NCBI GenBank assembly: GCA_004352715.1 | Contig: SCFE01000098.1 | Span: forward strand, 1,014,533-1,078,532 | Source of the DNA: Hofstenia miamia | Lineage: Eukaryota > Xenacoelomorpha > Acoela | Reading direction: 5' to 3' | Length of the DNA stretch: 64,000 nt | In this document: in pieces, positions 1 through 11,283 of the stretch | Numbering within the stretch: the first letter of the stretch is position 1 | How the letters are laid out: every line of letters starts with the position of its first letter | Made by a program: the position numbers and the translations under genes | The notes under the pieces: model-generated | The model's database searches: none | What the model was told of the DNA's origin: nothing | The model's input: only the letters and a program-made list of their open reading frames with translations

Positions 1-1990
1 AATTGATTGATTTATGATCAATTTCTCCTATCACGCATAGGGGTGATGTTTTCATGAGAGCTTGGTTCATTTTTCGCGGGATGAGGAAGCACACAGCAGC
101 ACACACAATGTTGAATGCCACTTGTTGGTTCGGCATCATTAGGGTTTCAAGATCTGTTTTCATGTAGGATTCTGTGAACATGTTAAGTTTGATGAGTTCA
201 ACATCAGAGACTTTTGTGGCTGCATATTGCATTGGCGTGATTTGTATTTGGTTTTTGTTGTTAAGTATTGACTTGTCAATTAGAAGGTTTTGGTGTTCTG
301 GGCGAATCCATGTAGAGGTGTGTACTGTGTGGCATTCTTCTTTGTAGTATTTCTGTTGTTAGTGGTCCATATATATCGTTTGTTTTGATGAAGTGTGACC
401 CTGCTGTTGCTCCCCACATATATTTTTGTGTGAGTGGGTGTAAGAAGTCCATATAGTTTTTCTGAATGCCAAGAGTATTTATTAGAATTATTGGCAATGT
501 GCGTCCAAAAGTGTTTTCTCTGTTGATAATGCTGAGTAGAGTTTTCCTGTAGGAGTTGATGCTTTGCTGAAACTTTTTGAGTGGTGAGGTGGGAGCTCTT
601 GTTGGTTCCAATAGCCAGTTTTTCATTTTCCTGGATATGGGGGTGATTGTGATTTCATAGCATCATTGCTTCATGAGTGCTCTTCATTTTGATTTTGAGA
701 TTGTCAGGATCAGGGTGAGGTTTTCTGTTAGGAAGATATCAGCCATAGTGCGGATGTGGTTGTTAGTTCGGGTACTTGCTGTTCCGCTAAGATTTGTGAT
801 CAGAAGTCTTTTTTGATGTTTAAGTCTGTGGCTTCAATGATTTGGGATAAAAGTTTTTCAACGTTTTCCGTGCAGTGTTGAGATGGTGATTCAATTTTAA
901 TTGATGGCCATGGCTCTTCCTTAATGTGTTTGGATTGTACTCTTTTCCATCATTTGTTGATCTCATTTATGGAGCTTTGTTTTTGTTGGAAGGAGAATCG
1001 CGTTGTGATTTTTGTGGCATCTAGTGGTAAGCAGGTAGTATCAATGATTTCATGTGTTTGAGCAAGTAACATGGCATCTACAGCTAATCATTGCTCCATA
1101 ATGATGTGGTATTGGGGCATCGAGTGATGCATGAATATGTTGATGAGGATGAGATTTGTGACTGATGGTGTCCTTACAACTGTTGTTCTAGCTAGTGTAG
1201 TTTTTCAAATAATGAAAAATGACTCCAGGTAACCTTCCAAGTTGAGGACATTGTTGGGTAACAGTGACGTGTCTTCAATGTAGAAGAAGTTTACTGCAAT
1301 ATTGTAAGCATGGGCCTCAACTAGTATGAGGATTAAATGTTGCACCATTTTTGGGTCCTCTTTTTCAAGTTGCTTCAGTATGTATACCAGATTTAGCAAT
1401 GACCAATCAATGTTGAGGCATTCTAAGTATTGCATTTTCTTCTGTTTTTTAGCAGTTTTAGTATACATTTGAGATGAATGTTGAGAGAGAGCATGACGTT
1501 TGCTGGGTATATCTGAGGAAGGCTCACCACTCCTTTTGTGTGTTGTTGATGTCAAAGTAGTTGGCATCTGCTTGTCATTGGTAGCTGAGAATGTCCTGCA
1601 GCTAGAGACATCTGAGGTAGGATTGAGTACACTGAAGGACCCTGAGGACGTCCTGCAAGGAGATTCAGGTGGACTTGATTGCTGTTTAGTTGTTTTGGGA
1701 TGTCTGTGAGGTTTGAGTGGGACTGCTTTGCGTTTCATTGTTTGGTGGATCTAAAGGCAATGTTGTGATGTTAATAGACCATTCCTTATTAAAGATATTA
1801 GATTTAGCAATACGTTTTCGTTGTGTGTGCAAACTCATAGGGGAAGAAAGTTTTTGTTTGTATTCTTCATCAAAGTTTTCTTCAGAGAATTTTCTGCAAC
1901 CAGGAGTTAGATAGAATTCGTCTTTATCAGATTTTATCAGTTTGAATTCATAGAGTTGTGATATTCTGGCGTGCTCTATGTCACATGACA
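1..1990 (-). pseudogene. Unidentified broken coding region
   Basis: Read on the minus strand, nearly the whole stretch has protein-like composition, but it is split among frames. Open pieces lie at about 1991-1686, 1738-1205, 900-840, 800-660, 660-350 and 350-1. The breaks between them are mostly one-base frameshifts, with at least one in-frame TGA near 950. The 1738-1205 piece starts with a basic, Ser/Thr/Pro-rich segment followed by predicted helices. The last piece runs off the left edge of the window. I recognise no family. It could be a decayed host gene, a transposon gene or an endogenised viral gene, and nothing in the sequence decides between these. No spliced model restores a single frame. 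The many frameshifts argue for decay rather than isolated sequencing errors. Confidence 0.5.
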
Positions 1991-2237
1991 TTCATTTGAT
2001 GTTTTGGAAGTGGGTGATTTTCTTGTTGTAGCATCATCCAAAAGATAAAACAGAAATAAGCTGCAAAACGTTGCAGAAGAACTAAGATCGAAAAAGAAGT
2101 GATTAAAAAATATTATGATTAAATCAAGTGTAAATATTTCAGTTTGATTTTGTATATTGCAACCAAGAAAATAACATGTGTCGAAAAAGAGATAATTGTA
2201 TCTGTCAATAAAACGTTTTCAACAAATTGTCACTTAC

Positions 2238-2255
2238 ATCATTTTTAGCCGCCAT
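2238..2255 (-). CDS. Possible first coding exon (6 codons) with splice donor
   Basis: On the minus strand a start codon sits in the strong context CCAAGATGGCGGC, which also matches the YY1-type motif common at animal gene starts. Six codons (MAAKND) are followed directly by a consensus GTAAGT donor. The next exon would lie toward lower coordinates, where the broken coding region begins after about 1990. Pyrimidine-rich tracts ending in AG occur near 2065-2085, but none joins in phase to an open frame. This may be the start of the gene whose remains fill 1-1990. The motif is short, so chance remains possible. Confidence 0.35.
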
Positions 2256-2428
2256 CTTGGCAGACGTTTAAATTCAAATCGACAGGTACTTCTCTTCAAG
2301 TTACTATAAATACAATTAAAATTACTGTAAGCATTGATAAAGAATTTTACTCAGAATTCTATTTATTCCATCTTATTAATGGTTTGATTATTAATACAAT
2401 GTCGAGCTAATCGAGCGGTGTTTAGTAG

Positions 2429-2445
2429 CTGTCTCTTATACACAT
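2429..2445. other. Tn5/Nextera mosaic-end match (probable adapter)
   Basis: Seventeen consecutive bases, CTGTCTCTTATACACAT, equal the first 17 of the 19-base Tn5 mosaic end used in transposase-based libraries. After one extra T the next bases (CTGA) again resemble the standard adapter continuation. A 17-base exact match by chance in 64 kb is very unlikely. The most economical reading is uncleaned adapter or a library junction built into the assembly, so continuity across 2.43 kb is doubtful. Confidence 0.75.
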
Positions 2446-2449
2446 TCTG

Positions 2450-3000
2450 AACGATTCAAGGGTCTCTGTGCCAGATCACGAAAGTGCACTTAAGTTAGGT
2501 GTAGGGGTTTTCTCTTGATTAGCTGACTAGCATTTCCAAATACATGTATTAGATAATTAACCTTCCTCAAATGGTTGGATAACCAAACCTTAGGGAATAT
2601 ATTTATACAGTTTTAGATCTAAACTAGGTGACCTATAATCGACCGATAATGACCTTATCGATATGAGTTATCCAAATATATAAAAAATACCTTATCCAAA
2701 TGAGTTATTGGTTTATCAAGTATTTCCTTTTCAATCATGTGTGTTTAATTTCTATTTTTCTTTAACTAACAATTGACTGAGAGGAATTATTTTGTTTAAT
2801 TTCTTATTTTTAACTAACAAAGCAATTTTATAGACATTGTTTTCACTATGTAAAATATTACTTTGTATTTTTCTTGAAATTCTATCTTTTAAATATCATG
2901 TGCCTGTATTTTGCATGTGAATAACACATTATTTACAAACATTTATACTTTACAAATAGCAAACACATCTCGTGGCTTACAAATTTAATGATTGGAGATG
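2450..3000. other. AT-rich spacer, nothing recognised
   Basis: Frames are short and stop-rich on both strands. I see no transposon ends, RNA gene or splice-supported exon in this stretch. Confidence 0.6.
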
Positions 3001-3009
3001 ATATCTATC

Positions 3010-4250
3010 AATGGAAAAATCATCACCAACTATGAATAATGAATGTGTCAACATATTCATTCATTAAAGTTACAAAAGCATCAAACGCATGTAATGTAAA
3101 CAGCCACCCAAAAGTTATAATCCAAATAAAGTGAAGAACATGCAAAGTCAACAAAACAGTGAAAGTGGAAAACCAAATAAATGTATACAGCCATGTAAAG
3201 TCATAAACCAAATAAAGTAAAAAAACGTGAAAAGTAGAGAACAGATGTAACAGTCTACAAACATGTACAACCCAAAAAATCACATGCAAAGCCAACAAAA
3301 AATGTAACTGTCAGCAAATGTGTACATCCCATAAAACCAAAAAAGACATGCAAAGAAAAGATCATTGTGTAAAACTAATGTAATAATAGTGTATTAATGA
3401 AAGCAGCATGTATATGTATAAATCCTACTAGCAACATCACATGTATAATTTTTCAGAAAACAAAATTGTCTTTATTATGTAAGTCTATATTTCATACATC
3501 TGTAATGTTTAAATATGAGGAATATTTTTTCTGTTTTGTGAAAAAGGAATTAAACATATGGAATTTTTACAATGGAAAACAAACTCTAGTCATTTGCATG
3601 TAGTGAATAGAATTCTGAAAAATCCAATTAAATTACACTGATTGTATAGATATTTTAATCATTAGGCATGTGTGTGTGTGGAATTTTTTGCAATGAAATA
3701 ACAACATATTTGAAAAATGAAGTCTTTTGCATGCAATGTAATGATTCCCCATTTAAATTACAATGAATGTATAGTTATGCTGGTCACTAGAAACATAATG
3801 GTTTTTTTTAAATTAAATTGCAATGTATTTGAAATGAAGTCTTTTGCATGTAATGTAATGATTCCAAAAAATGAATTAAACATTGTACATAGAAGTGGTT
3901 GAACAATTGAAACACATGCAAAAATTTTTACAAAGAAATTAGTCAACAATGTGTTATTACAAAATGCAGTGTAAAACCAATTAGTAAGCTAATTAGTAAC
4001 TAAACTAAAATAATGTGTGATATAGCAAGGTATATTAACAAACATGTAATGAAATTAGTCACTATAGCAGACATGTGTTTATGAATAATTGTAAACTAAA
4101 TTGACCCCATCATGTAAATAACAAGTATATGAATCATTGTAAAAAATTGATGCCATAAATGTCATAGCAGACATGTGATTATGAATCATTGAAAAATCGA
4201 TCCTTATAAATATCACAGAATTTAAAAATGAGTCAGTAATTACATCACTG
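3010..4250. repeat. Degenerate short repeats, irregular 50-120 base spacing
   Basis: Words recur along the stretch. ACATGCAAAGYCAACAAAA appears near 3138 and 3281 and in shorter form near 3347. AACCAAATAAA occurs three times at 3120-3220. A 33-base block at 3718-3750 (starting ATGAAGTCTTTTGCATG) returns nearly unchanged at 3834-3866. Related GACATGTG(T/A)TTATGAAT blocks sit near 4069 and 4168. The pattern suggests a decayed tandem array. Open frames inside it are by-products of the repeats rather than genes. Confidence 0.6.
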
Positions 4251-5950
4251 CTAGATGGCGTTGCAAACCCCTCATTTATATTTGTGAGTCAGTCAAATGT
4301 CATAGGTGTTATGAGAACTTCAGGGTGTCCCATTGGAACAAATTCTGTCTTTCCTTCACTACTCTTATGCAAATAATGTATTTCATTGGAATAAATATCA
4401 AATTAATAAGTCAAGCACACTCATCAAAAATACATATACTTTTAATAGAGTAGAAATATACACTAAATTTTGTGGACAAGTCTCTCCGCAGTTATCACAG
4501 TCCAGTAGGTTTTGACCTGTAATTTTAATTGCTTTTCACATTTACTCTATTCATGTCTTTATTTTAACATATCAGTTTCTTAAATTGCTTAACATGCATT
4601 GCAAACTATTACAATATTTCTATGCATAATTTTTCTTTTTTAATGAGTTTCAGTTGATTAATGTTTTAGTTGGTTTCATTTATATAATAAATTTAAAGTA
4701 TCATTATGAAAAAGCACAAGTACATAGTTATTTTTCTAGCCATATGTGTCATACTTTAAACTGTCGCATGCATTTAAATGTATTCAAAGCACAAAATCTT
4801 TGCAACTTCACTTGGACAAAATTCCCAATATTTGAAAATTAGAAACATTCAAACATTTTCTTCTTTCGAAGTTTACCTTTTCAGGTGTAAATTCTATAAT
4901 TAAATTTTCTTTGATAAATGCATCTTCTGTTGAAAGCATAATAACTCAATTTTTAACAAAAGCATTGTTGCAATATTGTAACCCAATGTAACAATATTTT
5001 TTCTCTACCCTTAAATTGTTATTGAATATTCTTCTTAACTAGGCAAACTATAAATTTCTTTATATATTATTGTGTGGTAAAATTGCTGACCTTTCTTGGA
5101 AATTTTCTATGATCAAAAATTGCTATCTAGAAATGCTACTGGATTTTCACTGAGATTTTTAAAGATCACATTGTGATAGATTAAATTGCCATTTCCATCA
5201 GATGTTGAATCAATGCTTGAATTCAGTCAATTAATGTTATTGATAGATGGGTACTGCACAGTCAATATATTGCACAATTTGCACGTTCATTGAAAAATTG
5301 ATTCAACACTGATGTAAACAAATTTAATCTGATAGTGATTTGCTATTAATATGACTTCACACACTATAATATTTCAAATCAGTTTTGCCAATTAGAACAC
5401 AGAGGGTATGAAATGCAAATGCTTTATGTTAGTGTGATTCACAAACCCTGTAAAGCAACTACTAAAACTGCTTGGAGCTAGAACTTAATATTTTATTACA
5501 TGCAATTCACTTGGATGGCCACAGTAAGTGTAGCCTAGTGAAAGCAATTTAGGTGTAAATTCGGCCTGTAAAGAAATGCACTTGGGTTTAATGACACAAG
5601 CCATCTTTGAATTAAGTAGAAATATGTTCTGTGCTGTGGGGAAGTTTTCTAACTGCAATAGGAGTCCATCAATAGGCAACCGCTCCTCTCAGTATTACCA
5701 ATTATTATTGCATCTCAACTGCTGATGCCCGCTTGAATACTACCAAAAATTAGAGTTTATCACAGGACTCAAATAAATTGGTAGATTTTGTTTGCTTAGA
5801 TCATTCTAAGCTTCTGATTCTGTTAATCATTGTACAACAAAAAATTATCCAATATGGGATTTTATTACAATGGTAAAAAATGTTGGCATTAAAGCTTAGA
5901 ACCAATCATGCTTCTTAACCAATCATGCTTCTCTCTGAGACAGTAGGGTT
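4250..5950. other. AT-rich spacer, nothing recognised
   Basis: No convincing coding region, RNA gene or transposon terminus is visible. The longest frames are about 60 codons with AT-driven composition. Confidence 0.55.
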
Positions 5951-5959
5951 TACCGAGCA

Positions 5960-6690
5960 TGCTCTACTTGATACAATTAACAGTTCTCAGTTTACTTGAG
6001 ATTTCGATTCGCAAAAACGCATCAATGCCGCAAAGTTAGCTGCACCTTTTGAAAAATTATCAAGGGATGAACTACTCAAACTTCACTCTACTTTCTTTGG
6101 AAAATCTCAAATATTGAAGAATCGCCATCCCACTCAGAAGAAACACGCTCACCACTAGAAACATCAAATACTAAATGCATGAACAGCGACAATGTTTCTG
6201 AAACAAATGTTCCAGAAATAAGTGAAACAAACCAATGAAAAGTCAAAGATATCAAAGAAAGAATAGATTGTTATAGGAACATCAATGTATCGCAATTTTT
6301 GGGCAAGTAAACTTGTGAAGGATCATGACGTCACTATTCATTCGTATCCCTGAGCTACAATCGAGGGAGAACTTCAAACATAATTTATCAAAACCAACAA
6401 AAGAACAATATAAAGAAGGTGATGATCAAACAAGAATTTTACACCTCTTTTCAAAAAATCGATTACTGCCATACACCATTCTTTTCGAAACGCAGAAATT
6501 ACATTGGACGAGCTTGCACCATTCCCATATATTAAAACGTTAAATAAAATGACATCGGAAGTCAATGTATTATCACATCAAAATGCAAAACGATTGCAGT
6601 ACAAGATCTTTGAAAATAACCGCTATTTTTACAAGGGTGCAGAGGTTGATGCAGATCTATTTACACGAGGAGGAATTCATTTCTCTTAAT
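5960..6690 (+). pseudogene. Unidentified decayed coding region
   Basis: Protein-like segments follow each other on the plus strand in different frames: about 6005-6155 (Lys/Leu-rich, helical), 6120-6235 (Ser/Glu/Asn-rich), 6325-6500, then 6470-6689 ending at a stop. The last segment is open for about 70 codons and has a balanced composition unlike the surrounding AT-rich spacer. Single-base frame changes link the segments. I recognise no domain. A transposon accessory protein or a decayed host exon would both fit. Confidence 0.35.
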
Positions 6691-7059
6691 CTGGAAATTC
6701 TATATTAGCACAATGCATTAAAAGCTATTTTGCAAATGCAAAGCATTCTTTCATCTACAGCTGCTCAATTTTGCTGCCAAAGCCACATAATGCTTATCAA
6801 TCATATTGACTAGCAAATACACCTATGCCACCGCAACATCACGGGCAATCACGTACCTTGTACTCACCAGCAATGATGAATCAAGGACGCTGCGCGCTCA
6901 CCCGCAAACGCACGCCGAAGTCCTTTCAACTAAACTGCCTAATCAATTCTAACCCTTAAAAGTACTAAAGCTCCGCCGCTTATTAACTTTTTACTAAATG
7001 GTATGGATTTATTTATCTTTGCAATGCTAGGACTATGGGTACTTTACTGACACAAATTT

Positions 7060-7660
7060 TCCTTAAAATCTAAGTTTACACCATTTCTATCAATCCTCTG
7101 CAGGGTTATTTTCGGTTTTAGCAAAAATATCAAATTTTGAATTATGGTTGTAGATATTCACATTTGTTCCATCAGTGAGCCAGATTCTGTGATTGCAAAT
7201 TTGCAGATTTCTACAAGAGCTTTAGTAAATTTTGAAATTCAGTTTTGTTTGAATTGATATTTCTAGTATTATTCGGAATAGAACTTTACAAACCAAGGAA
7301 AAGTTTCTCATTTTTGTTTTAATAAAAAATACAGAACCTGAGTTTATGTCGATGACGCCTGATTAAATAAGGATTTTTGGAATTGATTGTTTATTTTCAG
7401 ATACCATTACTAAACCAATAACTATAGATTTTGTAGATAAACTTACTAAATTTAAAAGTCGTTATTTGGCAGTGCTTAGGAGAGCTGTCTTATATGTGGA
7501 GCGAAGGCACAGTTATATGTATGTATATATTAAGGAAGTATGTGTATGTATCATCCTTGTCTATGGAACATCATTTGTGTATATCTAAAATATTTGAAGA
7601 CAAAATCTTATTTGTTGGAATAATGAGTTTTCAAAAATTAATTCTAAAATACTTTACATA
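7060..7660. repeat. Outer arm of the large inverted duplication (left)
   Basis: This stretch is matched in reverse complement by about 15740-16170. Clear anchors are the blocks around CTGCAGGGTT, CAAATTTGCAGATTTCTACA, TTCAGTTTTGTTTGAA and TTGTTGGAATA(A/G)TGAGTTTT, which occur in reversed order and orientation on the other side. Substitutions and indels are frequent, so the duplication is old or the sequence is a dispersed repeat family. The right copy lacks some of the material present here. Confidence 0.65.
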
Positions 7661-7875
7661 TACAGCATTATAATTTTGTAATATTTAATTTTCTACAGAC
7701 AATACACCAGTTGTGTTGTTTTAGTTATAATAATGCTTTGATGTACATATTTGTAAGCCAGCCAGCTTTCCAGCCAATAGAATTCCTCTAGAAATTCTTC
7801 TAAATCCTTCTACATGGCACTTTATAAGAGCGTTGTGCATGCATATTAAGTTTCATTTTGCCATAAATACAAGCC

Positions 7876-8465
7876 GATTGGGAAAAAGTAATCTTTAGCG
7901 ATGGGACAACTGTGCGCCAGTTCAGTAATATTGAAGCTACAACTGTCAGACGCCCAGTAGGCCAACGATTCAATCCTCGATTTTGCCTTCCTTGTGTCAA
8001 GCATTCCTCTAGCACAGTGATTTGGGGTTCAATGTCAGCATCTGGCCGTGATAACCTGTGGTTCTTGCCGCAAGGTGCTACCATGAGAGCTGCAAATTAT
8101 CTAGGCTACTCCAGGACAGGTTACAAACCATGATGGGCGTGAAACGAACAACAGTGTTCATGCACGATGGTGCACTTTGCCATCAAGCGAGCTCCGTGAC
8201 CACTTGGCTCAACTCACAAAGGATAGGGATCTTGGGTCCATGGCCGGGTAACAGCCCAGATCTCAACCCGATTGAGAATCTATGGAGCATTCTAAAAGAA
8301 AAAGTGAGCAGGCACAATCCTACTGGTCTTGATGACCTGAAACGCATCGTCTGTGAAGTCTGGTGCACAGAGATGGACAATAATGTGTGCGAAAAATTGG
8401 TCCATAGTATGCCCCATAGGCTGCAAAAAGTGATAGGAAACAAAGGGCAGCACACTAAATATTGA
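7876..8465 (+). pseudogene. Tc1-like transposase, 5'-truncated, one frameshift
   Basis: This is the catalytic core of an IS630-Tc1-mariner transposase, a DDE enzyme that cuts and pastes DNA at TA sites. The first Asp is in VIFSDG (codon 7900-7902), the second in MHDGALCH (8166-8168) and the Glu in SPDLNPIENLW (8274-8276). The HDGxxCH and PDLNPIENLW motifs are classic Tc1 signatures. The Asp-to-Glu interval contains 35 residues, one more than the usual Tc1 DD34E. A one-base frameshift lies near 8100, and an in-frame stop just before 7876 shows that the N-terminal helix-turn-helix region is missing or decayed. A possible 3' terminal repeat with ACTTTTGGCC lies near 8595-8617. The copy is present only in the left arm of the inverted duplication, so it probably inserted after the duplication or was lost from the other arm. 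Confidence 0.85.
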
Positions 8466-9819
8466 CTGTTAGTCATTCTGACATGGTTTTATACTGTTAC
8501 ATTTAGCATGGCTACATAAATATACAATAGTTTTCCATATTGTTCTTTAATTTTGTTTAAAATATGTAGAAATCTTTAATATATGGATGTGTCACCAGAC
8601 TTTTGGCCTTAGCTGTACACTGTAAATACGTTAATGGATAATATTATTGAAAAAGTTGTCCCATAAAAGAATTGTTTTTATCAATTTCCGCTAGTTTATC
8701 GCTGCAAATAATCAGGTAAATATATGTTTGAATAAACTTAAACAAAGGCCTCAGTTACACTTGGCATCTATTCGGATGGGTGTTACTAACCCACCAAATG
8801 TAACTAAGCCAGCGGAGATTCGGCGGGTTTGTGGTAGTTTGAGTGGCATTAATTTATGAGCTGGTAGCTGGTTGTATTTAATTAAATAATTAACATGAAA
8901 ATAACATTGTGGCCAGATTCTTGATAAATCCATAAGTACATGACATAACAAATTATATACCTGATAAATACTTGACAAATTCTTTGGAAAATTTTAGGAA
9001 TTTATGTACATGTAAGTTATTTAATATCTTATCAATGCTTGGAAGAATTTTCGAAGTGATTGCCAATTATTTTAGTTTTCATTTACTAGGGTAATTTCAG
9101 CAATGGAAATTGGCCTTTATTTGGGAACATTGGAACTCCGCACATCGTTGTATATCAAATACTGGGGTCAGGCTCGGCTCGTCTCGTTAGAAGCTCGGCT
9201 CGTTGACAAGTCTGTTTACTAGGGTAGCTTCAGTAATCGAAATTGGTCTTTGTTTGGAAACATTGGAACTCCTCACATCATGGCAGCGACATCATGGCAG
9301 CGAACAGCATTTATAAAAATTAATCAAAATGTTGAAATTCATCTTGATGATATTTTAGTTACAATACATTATTTATTCTGTTTTGAATTTCTCGACCAAC
9401 GCTAGTCAAGGATATTTATAAACGAAATTTCAATATTCTATATTTCAAAAAATACAATCTTCAGATAACCTGATTAAAACTAGAAAAACTAAATTTTTCA
9501 ATATATATATAGGATTTAGTTACGCAACATTTATTACTTAATTTTCAAAACACAATGAATATCATTACAATCGAAGAAAGGGTCTGCCAACCACGCAAAT
9601 AAAAGTATCCTAAACATTATTATTATTTATTATACTATTAGAAACATTTCTAAGAGATGATTTTAGAATTTAGGAAATTTGCCGGAATCAGAAGGTCTTG
9701 ATTAAAGCTGCATTTCATTGGCGCATTACGCATGTCAATCATTAAAAAACCACGCGTCAATCAATCCCGTTTGCAGGTGTTGACATACGTGGTACGTTGC
9801 TGATAGGCGCGGCTGCCTT

Positions 9820-9827
9820 TGACGTCT
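9820..9827 (+). promoter_or_regulatory. CRE-like element upstream of zipper gene
   Basis: TGACGTCT differs by one base from the palindromic cAMP response element. It lies about 50 bases upstream of the TATA box. The matching place in the right arm reads TGACGGCT, so the site is not conserved between the copies. Function is inferred only from the motif. Confidence 0.3.
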
Positions 9828-9869
9828 CTTTAGATAATGTCAATCTGTGAGAAGACCAAAGAGCACTAG

Positions 9870-9877
9870 TATATAAG
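9870..9877 (+). promoter_or_regulatory. TATA box of left zipper gene
   Basis: TATATAAG lies 32 bases before the start codon. Initiation about 30 bases downstream would leave almost no 5' leader. The element is preserved base for base in the inverted copy (12591-12598). Confidence 0.6.
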
Positions 9878-9908
9878 AAGTCTAATTCTGCATCAAATCA
9901 TTTTAACC

Positions 9909-10298
9909 ATGCGTTTGATAAAGACTCTAAAGAAGCATTTATGGGTCCGTCGCTCTCGTTCATCTTCGCGGAACTCCAATGCAAAAGCGCAGGAGCTCGA
10001 AAGACAAGTGGACTTTCTAGAAAATCAAGTAGATCACTTGCTTGAGTGCAATCAACGCCTGAGGGAGAAAATTCCAAAAATGCAGAAACAGACGCAAATG
10101 TCCAGACGAATGTCACATTGGAATTCTCTTTATCTTGAGGAAATAGAAGAGTTGTTGGGGCAACAACAGCAATTACAGAACGATTTAGATGAAAAAGAGA
10201 ATTTTATCAATCAGCTCCAGGTTCAAATTCTCCACAAGACACAAGAGAGACGAACATCAATTGAACTCATAAAATTTGTAAATATTTTGATATCTTGA
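9909..10298 (+). CDS. Small basic leucine-zipper/coiled-coil protein, left copy
   Basis: This 129-residue single-exon frame has a basic N-terminus (KTLKKHLWVRRSRSSSRN), then a regular leucine zipper. Leu30, Leu37, Leu44 and Leu51 are followed by Met58 at seven-residue spacing, with Asn48 within the zipper. A second Gln/Glu-rich coiled coil covers about residues 75-112. The layout recalls bZIP transcription factors, but the basic segment does not place the Asn-x7-Arg signature at the canonical distance from the first Leu. I therefore call it bZIP-like by architecture only. Dimerisation is a fair inference; DNA binding is not shown. The start is supported by the TATA box 32 bases upstream and by an identical start in the inverted copy. 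The two copies differ by a few substitutions and by a one-base indel near the end, which gives this copy a longer C-terminus. No intron is seen. Confidence 0.65.
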   Translation: MRLIKTLKKHLWVRRSRSSSRNSNAKAQELERQVDFLENQVDHLLECNQRLREKIPKMQKQTQMSRRMSHWNSLYLEEIEELLGQQQQLQNDLDEKENFINQLQVQILHKTQERRTSIELIKFVNILIS

Positions 10299-10399
10299 CA
10301 TTAATAAAATTTACTGATTCATTAGTTTAATTTTTATGCTTATTCATGTATTTTATACACAACTTTTACTAGGAAATATATTAAATTACTAAATAAATA

Positions 10400-11094
10400 G
10401 TGATACTGCAAGTATTTGAATAACATGAAAATATGAAAAATTGCACAAAATCAATTCGTTAAATTCTCTAAAGTTATGAATTCTAAAAATGTAATATACT
10501 TTTGCTGTACTGGCAGCCTAATTTCACTAATAAAATAAATTAATCAAATGTAAAAATTCACTTAATTCATTTACATAGTTCAATGTTCATTGATTGAAAA
10601 TGGGCATAACATAGGCACAATTTAAAATAATTATTCAATTGTGACATATTAACATAATTATAAATACTTTATGTTAGTCCATCACGGTGGAAAAGACCTA
10701 CCAAAAACACTTTGTCTGTGTGAAAATCGATATTTTAATTTAATAGAATTTGTTGTTTAAGAATAGTTTTATTCGATTCTAACATTTATTTAGATTATTT
10801 GATATTTTTCAGACTGCCACTGTACTGAACTATAATTCGAATTAGATTCGAACTTACATTTATATTCGGATTTCATTTAAAATAATCCAGAGTCCTATTA
10901 AATTCGTTTCACCACTATCTTCATATAATGAATGCTCATGTACATATACATGTATATTTACTTATATATATATTTTTTTTTTTGTAATATAGATAAATAT
11001 ATAATACATATGTACATTATCCTTATATTTTGAAAAGGTATGAAAGCAATTTTTTTACTTTAAAGGGATAAAAATATTTTATAAATATACAAAA
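10400..11094. other. Spacer of the inverted duplication, AT-rich
   Basis: No gene or transposon terminus is recognised between the left arm and the decayed third zipper copy. Confidence 0.55.
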
Positions 11095-11275
11095 TGCATT
11101 TTTATGTGTCCGTCGCTGTCGATTTTGTTAACTGCACTGCAATGCAAAAGCAGATGGAATCGCATTAGTGGAGTTTTCTCTAGAATCTAGAAGTGATCTG
11201 TAGTGTCGGTTCAAGGAAAGACTGAGGGAGATGATGAAAAAGATGCAGATGTAGAGACGAATGTCATCAATGAAT
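11095..11275 (+). pseudogene. Decayed third copy of the zipper gene
   Basis: The stretch aligns with about 9940-10120 of the left gene. Shared blocks include TGTCCGTCGCT, CAATGCAAAAGC, GGACTTTCTAGAA-like and CTGAGGGAGA followed by GACGAATGTCA. Internal stops and many substitutions remove coding potential. It lies in the spacer between the arms in plus orientation, so the locus has amplified more than once. Confidence 0.65.
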
Positions 11276-11283
11276 TTTTTTAT

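Larger units (their letters stand above)
8740..10400. repeat. Inner arm of the large inverted duplication (left)
   Basis: The arm pairs in reverse complement with about 12060-13460, and its distal part pairs with 13840-13920 and 15530-15630. It contains the zipper gene at 9909-10298 with about 200 bases of upstream sequence shared with the other arm. Beyond these, it holds a truncated piece of the GAGCCGAGC-type MITE (about 9170-9215) and two copies of a segment with the block CATTGGAACTCC (near 9141 and 9262). Identity is highest around the gene and falls outward. Confidence 0.8.

Noticed and set aside
3023-3298. 91-codon minus-strand frame rich in Leu, Phe and His
   Set aside because: It lies wholly in the degenerate repeat region and its periodic residues follow the DNA repeats.
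9909-9990. Canonical bZIP assignment for the zipper protein
   Set aside because: The Asn-x7-Arg signature is not at the required distance from the first leucine, so only a zipper/coiled coil can be claimed.
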